A stretch of DNA of 64,000 bases from Parabacteroides goldsteinii DSM 19448 = WAL 12034. Lineage in GTDB: Bacteria > Bacteroidota > Bacteroidia > Bacteroidales > Tannerellaceae. A model generated the notes under the pieces. That model ran no database searches. It was given only the letters and a program-made list of their open reading frames with translations, and had not been told where the DNA came from. Both the position numbers and the translations under genes were made by a program. The stretch spans positions 114,413 through 178,412 of the forward strand of contig NZ_KQ033915.1 of the NCBI RefSeq assembly GCF_000969835.1, given 5' to 3'. Positions 18,341 to 27,480 of the stretch are shown here, in pieces (within the stretch, counting starts at the first letter, position 1; each line of letters opens with the position of its first letter).

Positions 18341-21034
18341 ATGAAAGTCACCTTTAATATAAACTTCCATACCGTTTGGGGACAGAAGTTATGTATAGTA
18401 GGGTCTCTTCCGGAGCTTGGCTCATGGGAGCCTGCTTTGGCTAAAGAGATGAACTACAAAGGGGATGGAAACTGGCAGCTTGAGCTGGAGTTGGAACTTA
18501 CATCGCCGCAACAGACCATAGAATACCGCTACTTTTTAAGTATAAACGATAAGCAGATATTTGAAGAGTGGGAGAAAAATCATCAGGTCACATTTGAAGG
18601 ACATGCCAATCATTATACTTTATATGACTACTGGCAGATACGTCCGGCTAATCTGGCATTCTACTCGTCGGCTTTTACTAAAAGTCTGTTTGCACATCCC
18701 TGTAATACATATGAAAGAGTTGTTAAGAGCGGAAAGAAGCTGACAATCAAGATATCGGCTCCCCGGGTGGAGAAATGGCAGAGTGTTGCCATCACCGGAA
18801 ACCAGGAATGCCTGGGAAACTGGCATCCGGATAAAGCGTTGATACTTAGTTGCGATACCTTTCCCGACTGGCATATCGACCTGGATGCCAATGATATCAT
18901 TTATCCGTTGGAATATAAGTTCCTGGTATATGATAATGACAAACACCAACCATTATATTGGGAGGAAGACGAAAACAGGAAGCTGAACTTGCCTCCGCAG
19001 GATTTCGGAGAAACAGTAGTGGTTTCCGGTCTGTCTTTTCGTGATAACTTACCGTTGTGGCGGTGTGCGGGGACAGTTATCCCTGTATTCTCTTTACGTT
19101 CGGAACAAGGATTCGGTGTCGGTGATTTGGGAGACCTCCGTATGTTGGTTGACTGGGCAAAGAAAACCCGCCAGCGCATTATCCAGGTGTTGCCGATGAA
19201 TGACACGACGATGAGCCATACCTGGAGGGATTCCTATCCTTACAGTGCCATTTCTGTTTATGCGCTCCATCCGATGTATATCAGCCTGCCTTTGATGGGC
19301 GAACTGAAGGATGCAGACAGGGTTGCCTTCTACAAGGCAAAACAGGAAGAGCTGAATGCAAAAGATTTTGTCGATTATGAAGCGGCGGTAGGATATAAGC
19401 TGGCTTATTGCCGTGAGTTCTTCAGTCAGGAAGGACAAGCCATTCTGTCGAGTCCGGAATACCATGAGTTTTTTGAACAAAGCCAATCCTGGCTGATGCC
19501 TTATGCCGCTTACAGTTATCTGCGTGAGAAGTACCAGACTTCCGACTTTACGAAGTGGGATAAGAATGCAATCTATAATAAGTCTCAGATACGCGAACTT
19601 TGCTCGGAAGACAGCGGCGCCTATCCGGAGATATCCTTTTATTATTTCCTGCAATACATATTACATACTCAATTCAAGTCGGTATCCGACTATGCCCGTA
19701 AGAATGGCATTGTCCTGAAAGGCGACCTCCCTATCGGAGTGAATCGTACCAGTATCGATGCCTGGACAGAACCACAGTATTTCAATATGAACGGCCAGGC
19801 AGGAGCTCCGCCCGACGACTTCTCTGTCAATGGACAGAACTGGGGATTTCCGACTTATAACTGGGATATTATGGAGAAAGACCATTTCTCCTGGTGGAAG
19901 AAACGTTTCCATAAGTTGAGCGACTATTTTGACTGTTTCCGTATCGACCATATCTTAGGCTTTTTCCGTATCTGGGAAGTCCCATTGGATTATATACAAG
20001 GCCTTTGCGGACATTTTAATCCAGCTTTGCCTTTTACCCGGGAAGAGATTGAACAGTACGGATTAACTTTCAATGAAGCACGTTTTACTACACCGCATAT
20101 TAACCGAAAGTTCCTGCCCGAGTTGTTCGGCGATTTGGCAGAAGAGGTAGAAGGTACTTATCTGGCACAGTCTTCATCCAATCATTTCGTCCTGAAATCA
20201 TTCTGTGATACGCAACGGAAGATAGAAGCCATATTCGATGGGAAAACAGACGAAGTCTCTTTACGCATAAAAGACGGATTGTTTGCCATAGCCAATGAAG
20301 TGTTGTTTTTGCGTGACCCACAGGAAAAGGAAAAATTCCATCCGCGTATTTCAGCCAGCCATTCCTATATATATAGTGAATTGAATACATCCGAAAAGTA
20401 TGCCTTCGACCAGCTGTATTGGGATTTCTTCTATCACCGTCATAACGACTTTTGGAAGGCACAGGCATTCAAGCGGCTGACTCCTTTAGTGGGCAGTACC
20501 AATATGCTGGTGTGCGGGGAAGACCTTGGGATGATTCCCGAATCGGTACCTGATGTAATGAACAAGTTACAGATTCTGAGCCTGGAGATTGAACGGATGC
20601 CAAAGACTCCTCAGCGGGAGTTTTCCGATTTGTTCAGTCTGCCGTATAATTCTGTTTGTACTACATCTACCCATGATATGTCACCGCTCCGCAACTGGTG
20701 GAAGGAAGACCGCGAAAAGATACAGCGCTATTATAATAATGTATTGCATTATGAAGGGCAGGCTCCCGGGGAATGTTCATCGGAAATTGCCTCCCGGATT
20801 ATCACAAACCATCTGGCAACAAACTCTATGCTGACTATTATTCCTTTACAGGATTGGTTTGCTATTGACGATACGGTGAAGAGGAAAGACATCGAAGCCG
20901 AACGAATCAATGTCCCGGCCAACTCAAACCATTACTGGTGCTACCGGATGCATATACCGCTGGAAAGTCTGTTGATAAAAGAGGAGTTTAATGATAAGGT
21001 TGCGCAACTGATTGTTGCCTCAGGAAGAAAATAA
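18341..21034 (+). CDS. malQ: 4-alpha-glucanotransferase with two starch-binding domains
   Basis: The enzyme moves alpha-1,4-glucan segments between maltodextrins in the cytoplasm. The first about 250 residues hold two CBM20-like starch-binding modules (KVTFNINFHTVWGQKLCIVG and a second starting KLTIKISAPRVEKWQSVAIT). The GH77 domain follows, with the nucleophile in FRIDHILGFFRIWE, the acid/base in VCGEDLGMIPE and the transition-state Asp in TSTHDMSPLRNWW. The length of 897 residues is normal for the Bacteroidales/plant DPE2-like form. ATG 18341 is preferred over a TTG at 18332 that lies inside the promoter element. It presumably works with the glycogen genes at 53-60 kb. Confidence 0.92.
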   Translation: MKVTFNINFHTVWGQKLCIVGSLPELGSWEPALAKEMNYKGDGNWQLELELELTSPQQTIEYRYFLSINDKQIFEEWEKNHQVTFEGHANHYTLYDYWQIRPANLAFYSSAFTKSLFAHPCNTYERVVKSGKKLTIKISAPRVEKWQSVAITGNQECLGNWHPDKALILSCDTFPDWHIDLDANDIIYPLEYKFLVYDNDKHQPLYWEEDENRKLNLPPQDFGETVVVSGLSFRDNLPLWRCAGTVIPVFSLRSEQGFGVGDLGDLRMLVDWAKKTRQRIIQVLPMNDTTMSHTWRDSYPYSAISVYALHPMYISLPLMGELKDADRVAFYKAKQEELNAKDFVDYEAAVGYKLAYCREFFSQEGQAILSSPEYHEFFEQSQSWLMPYAAYSYLREKYQTSDFTKWDKNAIYNKSQIRELCSEDSGAYPEISFYYFLQYILHTQFKSVSDYARKNGIVLKGDLPIGVNRTSIDAWTEPQYFNMNGQAGAPPDDFSVNGQNWGFPTYNWDIMEKDHFSWWKKRFHKLSDYFDCFRIDHILGFFRIWEVPLDYIQGLCGHFNPALPFTREEIEQYGLTFNEARFTTPHINRKFLPELFGDLAEEVEGTYLAQSSSNHFVLKSFCDTQRKIEAIFDGKTDEVSLRIKDGLFAIANEVLFLRDPQEKEKFHPRISASHSYIYSELNTSEKYAFDQLYWDFFYHRHNDFWKAQAFKRLTPLVGSTNMLVCGEDLGMIPESVPDVMNKLQILSLEIERMPKTPQREFSDLFSLPYNSVCTTSTHDMSPLRNWWKEDREKIQRYYNNVLHYEGQAPGECSSEIASRIITNHLATNSMLTIIPLQDWFAIDDTVKRKDIEAERINVPANSNHYWCYRMHIPLESLLIKEEFNDKVAQLIVASGRK

Positions 21035-21052
21035 GTAACAGTCTATAAAAGT

Positions 21053-21080
21053 AAAAAGCCCGGTAAATTACTGGGCTTTT
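21053..21080. terminator. Bidirectional terminator overlapping the bactofilin stop codon
   Basis: AAAAGCCCGGTAA and TTACTGGGCTTTT pair with T tracts on both strands. The bactofilin reading frame ends inside the stem (stop at 21068). Confidence 0.8.
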
Positions 21081-21448
21081 GTTTTCTTTGTCATATCGGA
21101 TGACATGTTGCAAACACCGTTGAAACGGGCATTCGGCTCTATTTCCAGCGACTGGGCAAACACGTCTCCTTTAATATTTGCGGTAGCTTTCAGTACCAGT
21201 TTTTCGGTGACACGTACGGAACCTTCCACTTCGCCAAGGACTTCGGCATTGGTAGAAATAATGTTGCCTACTACACGTCCTTTGGGACCGACTACGATTT
21301 TTCCGCTACAATTGATGTCGCCATCTACCTGTCCGTCTAATCTGAAATCGGTTTCTGTAATAATATTACCTTTTACGTTTGTTCCGGCGGCGAGGGTGTT
21401 ATGTAGGCCACCGGCAGAGTTTTCATCTTTTTGTTTTATTCCCATCAT
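21068..21448 (-). CDS. Bactofilin (polymer-forming cytoskeletal protein)
   Basis: The 126-residue protein is mostly the right-handed beta-helix core of bactofilins, seen as repeating strands: NVKGNIITETDFRLDGQVDGD, GKIVVGPKGRVVGNI and EVLGEVEGSVRVTEKLVLK. Short polar tails flank the core. Bactofilins polymerise without nucleotides and often position cell-wall enzymes. It has its own -7 element and faces malQ tail to tail across a shared terminator. Confidence 0.88.
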   Translation of the reverse strand: MMGIKQKDENSAGGLHNTLAAGTNVKGNIITETDFRLDGQVDGDINCSGKIVVGPKGRVVGNIISTNAEVLGEVEGSVRVTEKLVLKATANIKGDVFAQSLEIEPNARFNGVCNMSSDMTKKTKAQ

Positions 21449-21470
21449 AAATAGTTTGTTTGCTTAATCG

Positions 21471-21478
21471 CAAATATA
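21471..21478 (-). promoter_or_regulatory. -7 element of the bactofilin gene
   Basis: The minus strand reads TATATTTG 23 bp before the start codon. Confidence 0.55.
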
Positions 21479-21536
21479 GACTATTTTTTTGCAGAAAGGT
21501 TTACTTTATCTACTTTTACAGATAAAATAACGAAAA

Positions 21537-21899
21537 ATGACAGTACAAATAGAACTGGAAACCATGAAATTTTACGCCTGTCATGGGGTCTCCCCGCAGG
21601 AGACACGTGTCGGCAATACGTTTGTGGTAAACCTTGTATTGACGGCTCCCCTTGAAAAGGCGGTAGCCAGCGATGACCTGGAAGATACGATAAATTATGC
21701 CGTTGTCTACGAAGTTGTAAAGCGTGAAATGGCTATCCCTTCCAAATTACTGGAACATGCGGCGGGACGTATCCTGGCAGCCTTGAAGGATACTTTTCCG
21801 CAACTTCTGGCTATCGAACTGAAACTCTCCAAGTTGAACCCGCCTTTTGGGGGCGATGTTTACAGCGCCTCTATAATTCTAAGGGAGAGCTACGGTTAG
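21537..21899 (+). CDS. folB: Dihydroneopterin aldolase
   Basis: FolB makes 6-hydroxymethyl-dihydropterin in folate synthesis. The 120-residue protein has the family's blocks: METMKFYACHGVSPQE-like N terminus (ELETMKFYACHGVSPQE), LEDTINYAVVYEVV, LLEHAAGRILAAL and the C-terminal KLSKLNPPFGGDVYSASI, which includes the Lys and pterin-binding residues. No other folate gene is next to it, although a 5-formyl-THF cyclo-ligase lies 27 kb away. Confidence 0.93.
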   Translation: MTVQIELETMKFYACHGVSPQETRVGNTFVVNLVLTAPLEKAVASDDLEDTINYAVVYEVVKREMAIPSKLLEHAAGRILAALKDTFPQLLAIELKLSKLNPPFGGDVYSASIILRESYG

Positions 21900-21917
21900 T
21901 ATTTGGATAACTTTCTC

Positions 21918-21925
21918 TATCTTTG
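21918..21925 (+). promoter_or_regulatory. -7 element of the hydrogenase gene
   Basis: TATCTTTG, 30 bp before the ATG at 21956. Confidence 0.6.
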
Positions 21926-21955
21926 CATTTTTAAAGCACAAATAAACAAAGCACC

Positions 21956-23392
21956 ATGGCATTTACCAACAACGTAATGATTGTCCGCCACGGATTGATG
22001 GCGAAGTTAGTTAAACTTTGGAAGGAAAATCGTCTGCTCGACGAGATTGACCGTTTGCCCATAGAGTTGAGTCCCCGTAAATCGAAAGTAATAGGCCGTT
22101 GCTGCGTACATAAGGAACGTGCCGTATGGAAATACAAGACACTTCCTCTTCTGGGTTTTGATATGCAGGACGAAGTTGACGAACTGACACCGCTCTCCGA
22201 GTATGCTAAACGGGTGCTGCTTCGTTCGGAAAACAAGAAAGAGAACCTGATGTGCGTGGTGGATGAAGCATGTTCCTCCTGTGTACAGGTAAACTATGAA
22301 ATTACCAACCTCTGCCGTGGTTGTGTGGCGCGTAGCTGTTATATGAACTGTCCGAAAGACGCCATCCAGTTCAAAAAGAACGGACAGGCGCGGATTGACC
22401 ATGACACTTGTATCAGTTGCGGCAAATGCCACCAGAACTGTCCTTACCATGCAATTGTTTATATACCGATTCCTTGTGAAGAAGTTTGCCCGGTCAAGGC
22501 TATCAGCAAAGATGAATACGGCGTGGAGCATATCGACGAATCAAAATGTATCTACTGCGGTAAATGTATCAATGCCTGTCCTTTCGGTGCTATCTTCGAA
22601 ATATCACAAGTGTTTGATATACTGCAACGTTTGCGCAATAAGGAGAAGATGATTGCCATCGTGGCCCCTTCCATCCTGGCACAATTCAGTGCACCGGTGG
22701 AAAGTGTGTACGGAGCGATTAAGGCAATGGGATTTGAGGAGATTGTGGAAGTCGCCCAGGGGGCGATGGAAACGACCCGCCGGGAAGCGGAAGAACTGAA
22801 GGAAAAGCTGGAAGAAGGACAACCGTTCATGACGACCAGCTGTTGCCCGTCGTATGTCCAGCTGGCAGAGAAACATATTCCGGACCTGAAGAAATATATC
22901 TCTTCAACCGGTTCCCCGATGTATTATACGGCCCGTCTCGTGAAAGAAAAACATCCGGACGCCAAAGTCGTTTTCATCGGCCCGTGTGTTGCTAAACGTA
23001 AAGAAGTAAAGATGGACCCGGCAGTCGACTTTACGCTGACTTTCGAGGAAATCGGTTCGGTGCTGGAAGGCCTGGGTATAAAGGTGGAAGAAGCGAAACC
23101 GTTCTCCGTCCTCTATAATTCCGTGCGTGAAGCACATGGCTTTGCCCAGAGCGGCGGTGTGATAAATGCCGTGAAAGTCTATCTGAAAGAAGAACAGGTA
23201 AATGCCGTACAGGTAGCTAACCTGACAAAGAAGAACGTCGCCCTGCTTCGTGCTTATGCTAAGACGGGAAAGGCTCCGGCACAGTTTATCGAAGTGATGG
23301 CCTGCGAAGGCGGGTGTGTAACCGGCCCTTGTATCCACGCCGATAAAGTAACCGGACAGAAGCAGCTGATTAAGGAACTTACTAAATTCTAA
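21956..23392 (+). CDS. Monomeric [FeFe] hydrogenase, group B-like
   Basis: The enzyme is expected to make or oxidise H2 during fermentation. The N-terminal half carries several Fe-S cluster motifs: Cys-rich 100-132 (CVVDEACSSC, CRGC, CYMNCP), CISCGKCHQNCP (152-163) and CIYCGKCINACP (198-209). The H-cluster motifs are L1 TTSCCPSY (Cys296, Cys297), L2 GPCVAKRKE (Cys344) and L3 EVMACEGGCVTGPC (Cys450, Cys454). Group A enzymes have PCxxK after Met and GGG after L3; here Gly replaces the Met and GP follows, which fits group B. HydE/F/G maturases are not in the window. It is 6 nt from the next gene and likely co-transcribed with it. Confidence 0.88.
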   Translation: MAFTNNVMIVRHGLMAKLVKLWKENRLLDEIDRLPIELSPRKSKVIGRCCVHKERAVWKYKTLPLLGFDMQDEVDELTPLSEYAKRVLLRSENKKENLMCVVDEACSSCVQVNYEITNLCRGCVARSCYMNCPKDAIQFKKNGQARIDHDTCISCGKCHQNCPYHAIVYIPIPCEEVCPVKAISKDEYGVEHIDESKCIYCGKCINACPFGAIFEISQVFDILQRLRNKEKMIAIVAPSILAQFSAPVESVYGAIKAMGFEEIVEVAQGAMETTRREAEELKEKLEEGQPFMTTSCCPSYVQLAEKHIPDLKKYISSTGSPMYYTARLVKEKHPDAKVVFIGPCVAKRKEVKMDPAVDFTLTFEEIGSVLEGLGIKVEEAKPFSVLYNSVREAHGFAQSGGVINAVKVYLKEEQVNAVQVANLTKKNVALLRAYAKTGKAPAQFIEVMACEGGCVTGPCIHADKVTGQKQLIKELTKF

Positions 23393-23398
23393 ACAACA

Positions 23399-24640
23399 AT
23401 GACAAAGAAAATCTTAGTATCATTCTCATTGGCCGGTGCGATGCTGTTGACAGCATGCGGCCACCGGGAATTACCGGCGATGGGAGATTATTCCGTGCAG
23501 GTATTTCACGACACTCCGGTGAAGTTCGCCCCGGACCAGTATGCCGGTTACAGTGAACCGGGAGCAGATAGTATCTACCATCTGGTAAACGGACGTATCA
23601 TCCTGAAGAAGGTTACATTGCCCGACTATAAACGCAATGTCTCCGTGAACCTGAAAGTAACAATCGCCTCCAACGGTGACCGTTGGGATAAGTCCGGTTC
23701 CTGCTTCATCCTCCCCAAAGAGTCGGCTATCAATTTGCTGAACATAGCAAAAGGAGAGAAGCAATTCCCCGCAGTAGACAGTACGAAATTGGAAAACTTG
23801 ATTGGTATTGTTTCCGGTGAGGATTATGAACCGACTGTCGAACTGATGCGTTTTATGACCCCGTTTGGTGTCGGTCATTACAGCAGTGCAGACGATAGCC
23901 TGAGTAGCAAACGCAAGCCTGTTTATATCGACCAGTGGGCCGATAGTGTGAGCTGGGAGCAGAATATCACCGACCTGTATCCTTTACTGGAAGGCGGGGC
24001 TTATGTAGGTGTCTTTATCGATACCTGGACTCCCGAAGGATATATTGCCAGTGTTACCATTGATGTGGACGAATCGGATATAACCTGTGACGCATTGCCT
24101 AAAAGACATGTGGAACCGTTGATGAATACGGTTTACTATATCGGTCAGTCTTATCCTGATATTTTTGCCCGTAAAGATGTGTCGACCGGCTTTACCGTTC
24201 CGGAAGGAGCAAAGAACGTGCGTCTGAAATATATCGTTACCGGACATGGTGGTCATAGTGGTGGCGACGAGTTTGTACAGAAGCGCAATATTGTTTCTGT
24301 GGATGGCAAAGAAGTGCTGAACTTTATCCCGTGGCGTAATGACTGTGCCTCTTTCCGCCGTTTCAATCCGGCAACGGGCGTGTGGTTGGAGAAACGTCTG
24401 GCCTCTTATATCGGAGAGAAAGGATATGCGGAGAAAGAAGTGGAAGAGCCTGTCGCTTCTTCCGATTTTTCCCGTTCCAACTGGTGTCCGGGTTCCGATG
24501 TGATGCCTGAGGAGGTCGAATTGACCGATATCCAACCGGGCGAACACACATTTACCGTAAGCATCCCCGAAGCTCAGGAGATAGATGGCAATAAATTGAA
24601 CCATTGGTTGGTATCTGCTTATTTAGTCTGGGATGAATAG
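23399..24640 (+). CDS. PNGase F-like lipoprotein (peptide-N-glycosidase family)
   Basis: The protein has a lipoprotein signal (MLLTAC, Cys20). The mature part resembles PNGase F, which releases whole N-glycans from asparagine. An N-terminal beta domain contains [10 protein letters not shown], and the C-terminal domain contains [36 protein letters not shown] and [13 protein letters not shown]. The length (413 aa) fits a two-domain PNGase F plus a short N-terminal extension. Catalytic acids cannot be assigned with certainty by eye. It follows the hydrogenase gene by 6 nt, an odd pairing. Confidence 0.7.
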   Translation: MTKKILVSFSLAGAMLLTACGHRELPAMGDYSVQVFHDTPVKFAPDQYAGYSEPGADSIYHLVNGRIILKKVTLPDYKRNVSVNLKVTIASNGDRWDKSGSCFILPKESAINLLNIAKGEKQFPAVDSTKLENLIGIVSGEDYEPTVELMRFMTPFGVGHYSSADDSLSSKRKPVYIDQWADSVSWEQNITDLYPLLEGGAYVGVFIDTWTPEGYIASVTIDVDESDITCDALPKRHVEPLMNTVYYIGQSYPDIFARKDVSTGFTVPEGAKNVRLKYIVTGHGGHSGGDEFVQKRNIVSVDGKEVLNFIPWRNDCASFRRFNPATGVWLEKRLASYIGEKGYAEKEVEEPVASSDFSRSNWCPGSDVMPEEVELTDIQPGEHTFTVSIPEAQEIDGNKLNHWLVSAYLVWDE

Positions 24641-24659
24641 AAACAATTTAGTGACAGGA

Positions 24660-24763
24660 GTAACTGTTCCCCTCTTGAGAGGGGGCAGGGGGTGTGTTAA
24701 AGCAAGTGTTTAGGCAGAACTATAACACACCCCTTATCCCCTCTCAAGAGGGGAAACAGTTAC
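24660..24763. repeat. REP/BIME-like palindromic element, copy 1
   Basis: A 104-bp inverted repeat has arms of about 40 bp that start GTAACTGTT on each strand. Each arm itself contains a small hairpin (CCCCTCTTGAGAGGGG) followed by a G-rich GCAGGGGGTGTGTTA segment. A near-identical element lies at 40390-40492 and a single arm at 27446-27480. Confidence 0.85.
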
Positions 24764-24811
24764 CATCAGTCGCTTGATCTTTGTTATGAAATAACTTTAA
24801 ACTAGCATATT

Positions 24812-25456
24812 ATGGATACCTTACTCCCTTTTGCCCTCTTGTGCTTCACTTCTTTCTTTACCCTGACAAACCCGTTGGGTACTATGCCGGTTTTCCTGAC
24901 GATGACTAACGGGATGAGTGACGATGAACGCAAAACCATTGTGCGCCGTGCCACCATCGTATCTTTTATCACTCTGATGGTTTTCACTTTCTCGGGGCAG
25001 TTCCTGTTCAAGTTCTTTGGTATCTCTACAAACGGTTTCCGTATTGCCGGCGGTATTATTATCTTTACCATCGGATTCGACATGCTTCAGGCACGTTATT
25101 CCAAGGCAAAACTGAAGGATGAAGAGGTAAAGACGTATGTGAACGATATCTCTATCACCCCGCTAGCCATCCCGATGCTTTGCGGCCCCGGTGCAATCGC
25201 CAACGGTATCATGCTGATGGAAGATGCGAATACGCTGATAAAGAAGATATTGCTGGTAAGCGTGATTGCTTCGGTCTACTTTATCACCTTCTTGATCCTC
25301 CGGGCATCCACTCGGCTGAACAAATATATGGGTGAGACGGGCAACAACGTGATGATGCGTCTGATGGGACTTATCCTGATGGTTATTGCCGTGGAATGTT
25401 TTGTAAGCGGTTTCAAACCAATAATGATTGACATATTGCAACAAGCTAATTTATAA
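24812..25456 (+). CDS. MarC family integral membrane protein
   Basis: The 214-residue protein has six predicted membrane segments and MarC-family blocks: FTLTNPLGTMPVFLTMT near the N terminus, FRIAGGIIIFTIGFDML, and PLAIPMLCGPGAIANGIML. The family was once linked to multiple antibiotic resistance, but that link was withdrawn and its function is unknown. The stop codon overlaps the start of the next gene by one base, indicating translational coupling. Confidence 0.9.
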   Translation: MDTLLPFALLCFTSFFTLTNPLGTMPVFLTMTNGMSDDERKTIVRRATIVSFITLMVFTFSGQFLFKFFGISTNGFRIAGGIIIFTIGFDMLQARYSKAKLKDEEVKTYVNDISITPLAIPMLCGPGAIANGIMLMEDANTLIKKILLVSVIASVYFITFLILRASTRLNKYMGETGNNVMMRLMGLILMVIAVECFVSGFKPIMIDILQQANL

Positions 25457-26145
25457 TGGAAGGAATACAGGTGATCGGCTTCGATGCCGACGACACACTT
25501 TGGGTAAACGAAACTTATTTTCTGGAGACGGAGCAAAAACTCCGTCTTTTGCTTGCTCCCTATGTAGACGGCGAAACTGTCTCGACTGAACTGTTCCGCA
25601 CGGAAAGTCGTAACATGCCTCTTTACGGTTACGGGGTGAAGGCTTATATCTTGTCTGTCCTGGAAACGGCTATCCGTATCACCGGCGGTAAAGTCCCGGC
25701 AAACGTACTGGAGCAAATCCTGGCCCTGGGAAAGGAACAACTCACCAAGCCGGTAGAACTGCTGGATGGAGTGGAGGAGACACTGAATGCGTTGGTTGGC
25801 CGTTACCGTCTGATTGTTGTGACCAAAGGCGACTTGCTCGACCAGGAACAGAAACTGCGCCGCTCGGGTATCGAGCATCTTTTCCATCACGTCGAGATCA
25901 TGAGCGATAAGACCGACCGTGAATACCGTCTGCTGTTGAAGCATTTGGATATTCGTCCCGAAGAATTTCTGATGATTGGCAACTCTGTCCGTTCTGATAT
26001 CCTCCCGCCTTTGGAACTTGGCAGTTATGCCGTTCATATTCCTTACCACACCACCTGGGAACATGAAAAGGTGGATGAGCCTGTCGTAAACCCGCGGTTC
26101 TTTACTGTCGATTCGTTGTGGGATATTATCTCTCTGCTTCCTTAA
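25456..26145 (+). CDS. HAD-superfamily hydrolase
   Basis: The 229-residue protein has HAD motif I GFDADDTLW (DxD nucleophile), a helical cap, motif II (VVTKGDLLDQ), the motif III Lys region (SDKTDREY) and motif IV (MIGNSVRSDILP). It is closest in shape to phosphoglycolate phosphatase or YjjG-type nucleotidases. The substrate is unknown. It overlaps the marC stop codon and probably shares its transcript. Confidence 0.88.
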   Translation: MEGIQVIGFDADDTLWVNETYFLETEQKLRLLLAPYVDGETVSTELFRTESRNMPLYGYGVKAYILSVLETAIRITGGKVPANVLEQILALGKEQLTKPVELLDGVEETLNALVGRYRLIVVTKGDLLDQEQKLRRSGIEHLFHHVEIMSDKTDREYRLLLKHLDIRPEEFLMIGNSVRSDILPPLELGSYAVHIPYHTTWEHEKVDEPVVNPRFFTVDSLWDIISLLP

Positions 26146-26206
26146 GCCGGTTCATTACTGGTTTTATCCTTTTGGGTCCTGACAATTAATCCCTTTTGTT
26201 ATGACT

Positions 26207-26294
26207 TTTAAATATGTAATATATACGTTACAAATATGTAAGGTTAAACTTTCGGATATGTAAAGCATGCCTTACATATATGTATGCTTAATCT
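26207..26294. repeat. 22-bp tandem array 2 (four units, ATATGTA core)
   Basis: ATATGTA occurs at 26212, 26234, 26256 and 26278, exactly 22 bp apart, with partly conserved flanks. It sits in the 222-bp convergent gap between the HAD gene and the GT2 gene. Confidence 0.75.
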
Positions 26295-26367
26295 TTCTTT
26301 TCTAAAAGTCCTGACAAAAAAGGTTAGATGTCATATCCTTTCCACTTAGATATTATGAAGAAAGAAC

Positions 26368-27420
26368 TTAAAGGTCGGAGTATTTCTTTTTCCCTTTCAA
26401 ATAGAAAGCGAGGATTAGGCTGCTGCGCATCAGTTCCGGGATAATCGGAAGCGTTGTCTTTGCCAGATTCTCCCTGCGTTTCTCTTCATATTCCGGTTTC
26501 ATATCGAAAAAGGCTTTACGGGCCTCATATACAGCTTTGGCATTTTGAATATGGCCGCATAACAGGAATTTCGTAGCAGCTATATAATCCAACCAGAAGC
26601 GGGCACGCATAACAGGCTTCAGGTCTTTTTCGGGAAGGTTCTTGTAAAGCATCAGCAGGTTATTGCGGAAGTTGAGGAAAGTCTTGCGGGGACTCTCCAC
26701 CTGCAAAGTCGCCCCTCCGACATGATAAACGACCGATTGGGGCGTACATACCAGCCGATACCCCCGCGAACGTAACCGCCAGCACATATCTATCTCTTCC
26801 TGATGGGCAAAGAAACCGGCATCGAGGCCGCCTACTTCCTTATAGACAGCGGTACGGATAAACAGACAGGCCCCTGTTGCCCAGAGGATATCGGCAGGCG
26901 CATCATATTGGGCTTCATCTTTTTCTACGACATGGAGCATGCGTCCCCGGCAATAAGGATACCCGTAAATGTCCATATAACCGCCGGCCGCTCCGGCATA
27001 TTCGAAATATTCCTTGTTGCGCTGTGCCCGTATCTTGGATTGGGCGGCGGCGATGGTGGCATCGGCCTCAAGGGCAGCCAATGGTGCGTCGAGCCAGCCG
27101 GGGGTTACTTCGACATCACTGTTCAGCAGGACGGTATATTCGTTGTCGAGTTGTTTGAGTGCCTGGTTGTATCCTTCGGCGAAGCCGTAGTTCTTATCCA
27201 GCCGGATAATGCGGACGGAAGGGAACTTTTCCTGCAACAGGGCTATCGAGTTGTCGGTAGAACCATTATCGGCCACGACTACTTCTGCCTCTTCTGCCGG
27301 ACTGTATGCTATTACAGACGGGAGAAATTCTTCCATCAACTTCGCACCGTTCCAGTTAAGGATGACGATGGCTACTTTTTTAGTTGACAGATGGGGGGAG
27401 GAAGTCGTATTATTTGTCAT
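26368..27420 (-). CDS. Family 2 glycosyltransferase (rhamnosyltransferase-like)
   Basis: A GT-A fold enzyme of 350 residues: VAIVILNWNGAKLMEEF at the start, DNGSTDNS (nucleotide-sugar binding), LNSDVEVTPGW (DxD metal motif), and EEIDMCWRLRSRGYRL (acceptor side). This layout is typical of GT2 enzymes that build lipopolysaccharide or cell-surface glycans. A short hydrophobic stretch near the C terminus may attach it to the membrane. It is the last gene of a minus-strand cluster after the LpxL-like gene, consistent with envelope glycolipid assembly. Confidence 0.88.
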   Translation of the reverse strand: MTNNTTSSPHLSTKKVAIVILNWNGAKLMEEFLPSVIAYSPAEEAEVVVADNGSTDNSIALLQEKFPSVRIIRLDKNYGFAEGYNQALKQLDNEYTVLLNSDVEVTPGWLDAPLAALEADATIAAAQSKIRAQRNKEYFEYAGAAGGYMDIYGYPYCRGRMLHVVEKDEAQYDAPADILWATGACLFIRTAVYKEVGGLDAGFFAHQEEIDMCWRLRSRGYRLVCTPQSVVYHVGGATLQVESPRKTFLNFRNNLLMLYKNLPEKDLKPVMRARFWLDYIAATKFLLCGHIQNAKAVYEARKAFFDMKPEYEEKRRENLAKTTLPIIPELMRSSLILAFYLKGKKKYSDL

Positions 27421-27445
27421 GATATATTTATTATAGTGACTGGTT

Positions 27446-27480
27446 GTAACTGTTTCCCCTCTCGAGAGGGGAGGGGATTA
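27446..27480. repeat. REP-like element, single arm
   Basis: GTAACTGTTTCCCCTCTCGA followed by GAGGGGAGGGG is the same arm as in the 104-bp elements, without its inverted partner. It overlaps the stop codon of the LpxL-like gene by three bases. Confidence 0.7.
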
